NCBI GenBank assembly: GCA_002697225.1 | Contig: NZUQ01000130.1 | Coordinates: 36,365-45,554, forward strand | Reading direction: 5' to 3' | Length of the DNA stretch: 9,190 nucleotides | Source of the DNA: Candidatus Poribacteria bacterium | GTDB lineage: Bacteria; Poribacteria; WGA-4E; UBA9662 | Shown here: positions 5,364 to 9,190 of the stretch, one piece after another | Layout: each line of letters begins with the position of its first letter | How positions within the stretch are numbered: position 1 is the stretch's first letter | The notes under the pieces: model-generated | The model's database searches: none | Told to the model about the DNA's origin: nothing | The model's input: the letters and a program-made list of their open reading frames with translations, nothing else | Made by a program: the position numbers and the translations under genes

Positions 5364-6857
5364 ATGACGTGCATCATCCTTTCCATTTTGATTTTTCACA
5401 TTGGTGTTGATCCAATTTCACCACACTTCGTCGAAGTGACAAAATCCGCAGGTATAGCTTTCACACATACCAATGGTGCCGACGGAGCATATCATCTTCC
5501 TGAAACACTGGGTGCTGGCGGTGCTTTCTTCGATTATGATAACGATGATAATCTTGACCTGTTCTTGGTTAATAGCGGATCAATCCATAGTACAATAGCG
5601 AATACACCATATAAGAATGTACTCTATCGGAACAACGGGGATGGCACTTTTACAGATGTTACGGAACAATCAAATTTGGATACTCTTAGTGGTTACAATC
5701 ACGGTGTTGTCGCTGCAGATTACGATAATGACAGTGACCAAGACCTATATATCACTAGCTTGGGGGCTAACCACCTGTATCGAAACAACGGGGACGGTAC
5801 CTTCACAGACACAACTGAGTTATCAGGCATAGGATCCACACTGTGGAGTAGTAGTGCAACTTTCTTTGACTATGATCTTGACGGCTATCTTGATTTATAT
5901 GTCGTTAACTATGTCTACTATCGATTAGACCAAACTTATCAACCATGCATCGAATTCGGTTACCAAGACTATTGCAACTTAAGGTATTATGAAGGAGCCT
6001 CAGATCAACTTTACCGTAATAATGGAGACGGTACCTTTACGGATGTCACCAAAACCGCTGGAATTAACGATCAGGGCGGTCCTTTTCAAGGCAAAGGTTT
6101 AGGCGTCATTGCCTCAGATTTGAATAATGACGGATTCACCGATCTATACGTTGCCAACGACGGCACGCCAAACTATCTTTTTTATAACAACGGAGACGGT
6201 ACCTTCACGGACACAATCTACGAAGTTAATCTGGGAGACCCAACTTACCTTCCCGTCGGATTTGGCACTGGGTTTTTCGATTACGATAATGATAGTGACC
6301 TGGATATATTTGTAGCCAATGGACACGTAACTGAACATATCCACCATAGGTCCGACCTGCTGACCTATGGTCAGAGGAACCAGCTGTTTCAGAATGATGG
6401 CCTCGGAAAATTCGTCCAGATATCGCCTGAATTAGAAAAAGGATTTTTAACCGAAGAAAAAATCAGTCGCGGATCGATCTTTGCTGACTATGATAATGAT
6501 GGGGATGTCGATCTATTGGTTACTCAGCTAAACCAACCTGCCAAGCTATATCGTAATCAAACATCTAATCAGGAAAAATCAAATAACTGGTTACAAATCA
6601 AAGTTGTTGGTGTACGAAACAACCGAAATGGTTTTGGAGCAAGGATGACACTACAAATGGGGAACCTATCTATAACAAAGGAAACACGGTCAAGTTCAGG
6701 CTACCTGTCCAGTCATGATCCACGAGTGACTTTTGGTATAGGACAATATCAAAAGATTGAGTCTCTAACGATATATTGGCCAAGTGGTTCTGTACAACGA
6801 TTAGAAAACATATCGGTCAATCAACAAATAACCGTGGTTGAGGAAACACAACAATGA
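5364..6857 (+). CDS. CRTAC1-like FG-GAP/ASPIC-UnbV repeat protein
   Basis: A 497-residue probable extracellular protein. Six Asp-rich loops of the D-x-[DN]-x-D-x3-D type start at residues 57, 119, 169, 252, 306 and 375 (for example DYDNDGDVDLLV), the calcium-binding loops of FG-GAP/VCBS beta-propeller blades. Between them the blade motif [LF]YRNNGDGTFTD recurs. Residues about 407-495 form an ASPIC/UnbV domain, starting N-N-W-L-Q-I-K-V and including F-G-A-R, G-Y-L-S-S, F-G-I-G and I-Y-W-P-S-G. Such proteins are usually secreted adhesin- or integrin-like calcium-binding proteins. The N-terminus (M-T-C-I-I-L-S-I-L-I-F) is a short hydrophobic stretch without basic residues and there is no SD before 5364. 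A stop at 5340-5342 limits extension upstream, so the start or the signal peptide may be degraded. It is probably in an operon with the preceding TPR gene. Confidence 0.9.
   Translation: MTCIILSILIFHIGVDPISPHFVEVTKSAGIAFTHTNGADGAYHLPETLGAGGAFFDYDNDDNLDLFLVNSGSIHSTIANTPYKNVLYRNNGDGTFTDVTEQSNLDTLSGYNHGVVAADYDNDSDQDLYITSLGANHLYRNNGDGTFTDTTELSGIGSTLWSSSATFFDYDLDGYLDLYVVNYVYYRLDQTYQPCIEFGYQDYCNLRYYEGASDQLYRNNGDGTFTDVTKTAGINDQGGPFQGKGLGVIASDLNNDGFTDLYVANDGTPNYLFYNNGDGTFTDTIYEVNLGDPTYLPVGFGTGFFDYDNDSDLDIFVANGHVTEHIHHRSDLLTYGQRNQLFQNDGLGKFVQISPELEKGFLTEEKISRGSIFADYDNDGDVDLLVTQLNQPAKLYRNQTSNQEKSNNWLQIKVVGVRNNRNGFGARMTLQMGNLSITKETRSSSGYLSSHDPRVTFGIGQYQKIESLTIYWPSGSVQRLENISVNQQITVVEETQQ
5631..6220 (+). 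repeat. Four dispersed near-identical 35-bp repeats inside the CRTAC1-like gene
   Basis: Four copies of a roughly 35-base unit encoding NNGDGTFTD plus following residues begin at 5631, 5784, 6018 and 6186. The second and fourth copies match at 28 of their first 30 bases, and the last three all contain GACGGTACCTT. They encode the conserved turn of each propeller blade, but the similarity extends to synonymous positions. That points to recent internal duplication or gene conversion between blades rather than only protein-level constraint. Confidence 0.7.
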
Positions 6858-6877
6858 GATAAGAAAGGAAATTCAAA

Positions 6878-6901
6878 GACTAGTTCTGTAACAACTTAGT
6901 C
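6878..6901. terminator. Weak hairpin between two convergent genes
   Basis: GACTAGTT at 6878-6885 can pair with AACTTAGTC at 6893-6901 (eight base pairs with one bulged T) around a 7-base loop. It lies in the 38-bp gap between the convergent CRTAC1-like and DUF6785 genes and overlaps the last two codons of the minus-strand gene (GAC TAA). The position suits a shared, bidirectional terminator, but the stem is A+T-rich and no clear T-run follows on either strand. Confidence 0.3.
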
Positions 6902-8824
6902 TAATAGAATCCTATACCCAGTACTAACTCCAGTAGCCATACCGATAATAGCCCAAATTCCAGCGCAGATCATTTCACCCAATACCAGCCCAAGAAAGAT
7001 GGGCCGTGCTTGACGATAAGCTCGCAGCCCGCCATATTTAACAATACCGTACTTCATCATCCAACCCAATAAAATCGAGAACCAAAGCTTGAAAGAGGCC
7101 CAAGAACTCAGCATAGTGTAACCAATCGGATGTAGAGGCCACCAAAGAAAGAAACGTCGTAACAACATCAACAACATCATAAATAGGCTACCGAAGGCCA
7201 TAAAACCGGTATTAATCCAGTCTGTTCCGCTGTCAGTTCCAACTAATACGGAGGTCAGCCATCGCATGTCACCGGCCCCACCCGTGTAGGGTGCTCGGTA
7301 CTGATAACTAATCCTTAGGGTTGAATAGGAAGATACAATCAGACCAATCACCATAGCACTCGCCATACCAAGTAACATCCCTCGCCGTTTAACTTTGACT
7401 TCATCCGCCGCTTTAAGCCCATTCATTACATAGGGCATCATAATTTCACGGAGATCACGGGTGAGAGAAACTGGGTGCATAAAGAGAGAGGTCATAGTCG
7501 AAGGAGTGATTCGTTTCGATCCCATAGTGGTGAAAAGTACATAGTGGGCTGAATACGACGGATTAACGAAAGGAATTCCACCATGAATTACCTGCCACGT
7601 CAAACCAATATAAATCCCTAACAAGACCAAAACAAATATGAAGGAAAATCCAAGAGACATACCCATTATATGGTTAAGAAAAACGAGGGTTAATACACCT
7701 CCCAGTAAACCACAAGCTCCCCAACGGAGAGATGCAGATTCATCATCCATTTTTGAATCTGTTCCCACTAAACTTTGAAGTATACTTTTGAAGTGATGTT
7801 TGGATTTCCATAAAGTGTATATGATAAAAGTTGCACAGGCGCCAATCTCTTGAGAGGCACTGAAGGAATAAGCTGTCCATTGAACTCCCGGCCCCTTTTC
7901 AATGTGAAAACCAAGCATCGATCCAATCAAACATTGGGCTTTATAAAATAAAAAGAAAAACCACAAGCTGAAAGAAACCTCAAGAGCTAGTAAATAACTG
8001 AACCCTACCATTGACAAAAAAAGCGTGATTTGAAACGGTTTCAGTGCACTCCAAGGACGGCCAATCAGATGAGGGTCAAGCCAGTATCTGACAGGAAATT
8101 GTGGGAAATGGGGAAAAAAAGTGTGCAGTCCGTTCATAGTATGAATAAGAACGGGAATACTGAACCCAATCCACAGGACTTTGTTTTTGAAAAGTGATTT
8201 TTTGTCGCCAAATGGATGGGATGCTATTTCAACCGGCAGTTGGATTAATGGAAAAGTACAACGCTCGATTTCAACCCATTGTTTCCGCAAAAGTGCTGAC
8301 AGACATATCACTACAAAGTATAGTACCAACACATAAACTGTCCATACACCAAGCGGAATGCCCCATGCCCCCCAAGGAACCTGCTCTCCTTCCGAAATTC
8401 CCTCATAAAAAGATTTGATTGCACCAACGTCCCGAACAACCCGCCAATCTGGAATGTATTGGTGAAAGAGTGCTAACCAATCATTTTCCGGAGTAGCGAA
8501 ATATTGGTATGCTACCAATGGGCGGAGCGCATGCCGCATCATTCCAGTTGAAGGGATACCAGATGCTGCTGCCATAATGCACCAAATGGTGACTAATTCC
8601 GACGCTGTTAGAACAGTTGACGGATGGATCTTTTTTAGGATTGAATTTCCGATCAGGATCAAAATCGCTAAAACAAAAAAAGGCCCAACGGGGAAATGCC
8701 CCCCAGCCAAAAACACGTTCCGAATCACGAAATCATTATAGGGAGCAATCAAACACTCTAGCGCAGCACATATAAGACCAATAAATACGGCTCTCGATGA
8801 GATACTACTCGTATGAACTGACAT
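6896..8824 (-). CDS. DUF6785/DUF6784 family multi-pass membrane protein
   Basis: A 642-residue integral membrane protein with roughly 12-15 hydrophobic segments, for example at residues 12-27, 45-62, 74-90, 158-179, 217-235, 264-300, 367-410, 481-499, 540-556 and 609-632. Conserved-looking signatures include SGIPSTGMMR (88-97), W183-V-E-I-E-R-C-T-F-P-L-I-Q-L-P, NPSYSAHY (421-428) and RRFFLWWPLHPIGY (556-569). I recognise these as typical of proteins annotated DUF6785 (N-terminal) with DUF6784 (C-terminal), found in Planctomycetota-, Armatimonadota- and Poribacteria-like genomes. The function is not established; the polytopic fold with conserved Pro/Gly loops resembles a transporter, which is an inference. 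A candidate SD, GGAG, is the complement of 8838-8841, about 13 bases before the ATG, which is somewhat far. It is a single gene on this strand, convergent with the CRTAC1-like gene and divergent from the LamG gene. Confidence 0.85.
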   Translation of the reverse strand: MSVHTSSISSRAVFIGLICAALECLIAPYNDFVIRNVFLAGGHFPVGPFFVLAILILIGNSILKKIHPSTVLTASELVTIWCIMAAASGIPSTGMMRHALRPLVAYQYFATPENDWLALFHQYIPDWRVVRDVGAIKSFYEGISEGEQVPWGAWGIPLGVWTVYVLVLYFVVICLSALLRKQWVEIERCTFPLIQLPVEIASHPFGDKKSLFKNKVLWIGFSIPVLIHTMNGLHTFFPHFPQFPVRYWLDPHLIGRPWSALKPFQITLFLSMVGFSYLLALEVSFSLWFFFLFYKAQCLIGSMLGFHIEKGPGVQWTAYSFSASQEIGACATFIIYTLWKSKHHFKSILQSLVGTDSKMDDESASLRWGACGLLGGVLTLVFLNHIMGMSLGFSFIFVLVLLGIYIGLTWQVIHGGIPFVNPSYSAHYVLFTTMGSKRITPSTMTSLFMHPVSLTRDLREIMMPYVMNGLKAADEVKVKRRGMLLGMASAMVIGLIVSSYSTLRISYQYRAPYTGGAGDMRWLTSVLVGTDSGTDWINTGFMAFGSLFMMLLMLLRRFFLWWPLHPIGYTMLSSWASFKLWFSILLGWMMKYGIVKYGGLRAYRQARPIFLGLVLGEMICAGIWAIIGMATGVSTGYRILLD

Positions 8825-8962
8825 ATCCGATTCTTATCTCCAACCAAGGTCTCAATAGAATACCTAGTTCACTATATACTACCCTAACAGTTATCTCTTT
8901 ACTGGTTAAATATGAAACCCTATTGATTGCTATGTTATACTTATTATTATTCTTTTTTTCTA

Positions 8963-8968
8963 TATAAT
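8963..8968 (+). promoter_or_regulatory. Candidate -10 box for the LamG-protein gene
   Basis: A perfect TATAAT lies in the 220-bp A+T-rich spacer between the divergent DUF6785 and LamG genes, 76 bases before the LamG ATG. The hexamer 17 bases upstream (CTTATT at 8940-8945) is a poor -35, so this is only a candidate. The spacer must hold promoters for both strands; I see no convincing one for the minus strand. Confidence 0.3.
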
Positions 8969-8986
8969 ACACAAAGTGCGTGTTAA

Positions 8987-8997
8987 TCCTATTAGGA
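8987..8997. promoter_or_regulatory. Short palindrome TCCTA-T-TAGGA, possible operator
   Basis: TCCTA at 8987-8991 and TAGGA at 8993-8997 form a perfect 5-bp dyad around a single central base. It starts 18 bases after the candidate TATAAT, that is, near the expected transcript start. The position suits a repressor site, but an 11-base palindrome in A+T-rich DNA may be chance. Confidence 0.2.
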
Positions 8998-9044
8998 ATC
9001 AAGTAATAGATAAAATTACAGTAGGGGAATAAAAAATCTTGATC

Positions 9045-9190
9045 ATGAAACGCTTAATCTTTTTTGTTTTGATTATTGGTCTCATATGCCCAACTATCGT
9101 TTTTTCACAAAACAAAGCTTTGAGGTTAGAAGGGGATATAGGACACGTAAGTTCAGATTCCACAGCTCTCAACATCACTGGGGACTTAAC
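9045..9190 (+). CDS. Secreted LamG-like protein, 5' part only (runs off the window)
   Basis: An open frame from ATG 9045 continues to the last base of the window: 48 complete codons plus two bases, with no stop. Residues 1-21 are a classic signal peptide: M-K-R, a hydrophobic core rich in Ile, Leu and Phe, then I-V-F-S before Q22. The mature start N-K-A-L-R-L-E-G-D followed by S-T-A-L-N-I-T-G-D-L-T matches the first two strands of LamG/concanavalin-A-like lectin domains. The usual pattern is a L-x-F-x-G-x-x-D-type strand, then S-L-x-I-T-G-x-x-T, which leads into an E-A-W-V strand just past the window end. The product is therefore probably exported and binds carbohydrate or protein; the rest of its architecture is unknown. 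An in-frame TTG at 9039 is an alternative start, closer to AGGGGAA at 9023-9029. It belongs to the same broad family as the broken relic at 3837-4056. Confidence 0.72.
   Translation, partial: MKRLIFFVLIIGLICPTIVFSQNKALRLEGDIGHVSSDSTALNITGDL

Noticed and set aside
8194..8418. Plus-strand ORF of 74 codons inside the DUF6785 gene
   Set aside because: Antisense shadow of conserved membrane-protein motifs; no domain of its own.
8805..9002. Minus-strand ORF of 65 codons across the divergent spacer
   Set aside because: Mostly low-complexity Asn/Lys/Ile/Tyr translation of A+T-rich DNA, overlapping the start of the DUF6785 gene in another frame.

Overview
The window looks like chromosomal DNA of an uncultured Gram-negative bacterium with secreted-protein-rich, paralogue-rich gene content. 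The combination of a phytanoyl-CoA-dioxygenase-like (PhyH) oxygenase, an FG-GAP/ASPIC-UnbV (CRTAC1-like) protein paired with a TPR protein, LamG-type secreted proteins and a DUF6785/DUF6784 membrane protein is most reminiscent of Candidatus Poribacteria or a related Planctomycetota-like lineage. This is inference from family content; there is no rRNA or other phylogenetic marker. The DNA is moderately A+T-rich by eye, and genes have ordinary Shine-Dalgarno (SD) sites and short to medium spacers.

Left block (12-3779, all + strand): a small single-domain cupin (12-437); a 2H phosphoesterase of the 2'-5' RNA ligase superfamily (557-1132); a spacer of about 260 bp with a plausible promoter and a tiny leader ORF; an HD-domain phosphohydrolase of the YfbR/HDDC2 type (1397-1981; the ATG at 1397 is favoured over an upstream TTG because GGAGG lies just before it); a short-chain dehydrogenase/reductase with an atypical active site (2057-2821); and a PhyH-type Fe(II)/2-oxoglutarate dioxygenase (2871-3779). 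The SDR and PhyH genes are 49 bp apart and probably cotranscribed. Cupin, SDR and PhyH proteins are the usual ingredients of small-molecule catabolic loci, but no substrate can be read from the sequence.

Middle block (3780-6857, + strand): a broken 3' remnant of a LamG-domain protein with a clear frameshift (3837-4056). Its ancestral stop codon overlaps the start of a TPR-repeat protein (4053-5291), which is followed after 72 bp by a CRTAC1-like FG-GAP/ASPIC protein with six calcium-binding-type Asp loops (5364-6857). The last two are probably an operon of exported proteins.

Right block: a convergent, minus-strand, multi-pass membrane protein of the DUF6785/DUF6784 type (6896-8824), then a divergent A+T-rich intergenic region (8825-9044), then the first 48 complete codons of a secreted protein (9045 to the window edge). 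After the signal peptide this protein begins like a LamG/concanavalin-A-like domain. The window therefore holds the 3' relic of one LamG gene and the 5' end of another, on the same strand.

No RNA genes, CRISPR arrays, insertion sequences or phage genes were seen. I found no clear new multi-gene system. The most worthwhile leads are the LamG pseudogene, the SDR with a Cys/Thr-substituted catalytic tetrad, the TPR-CRTAC1 pair, and the leader region before the HD gene.
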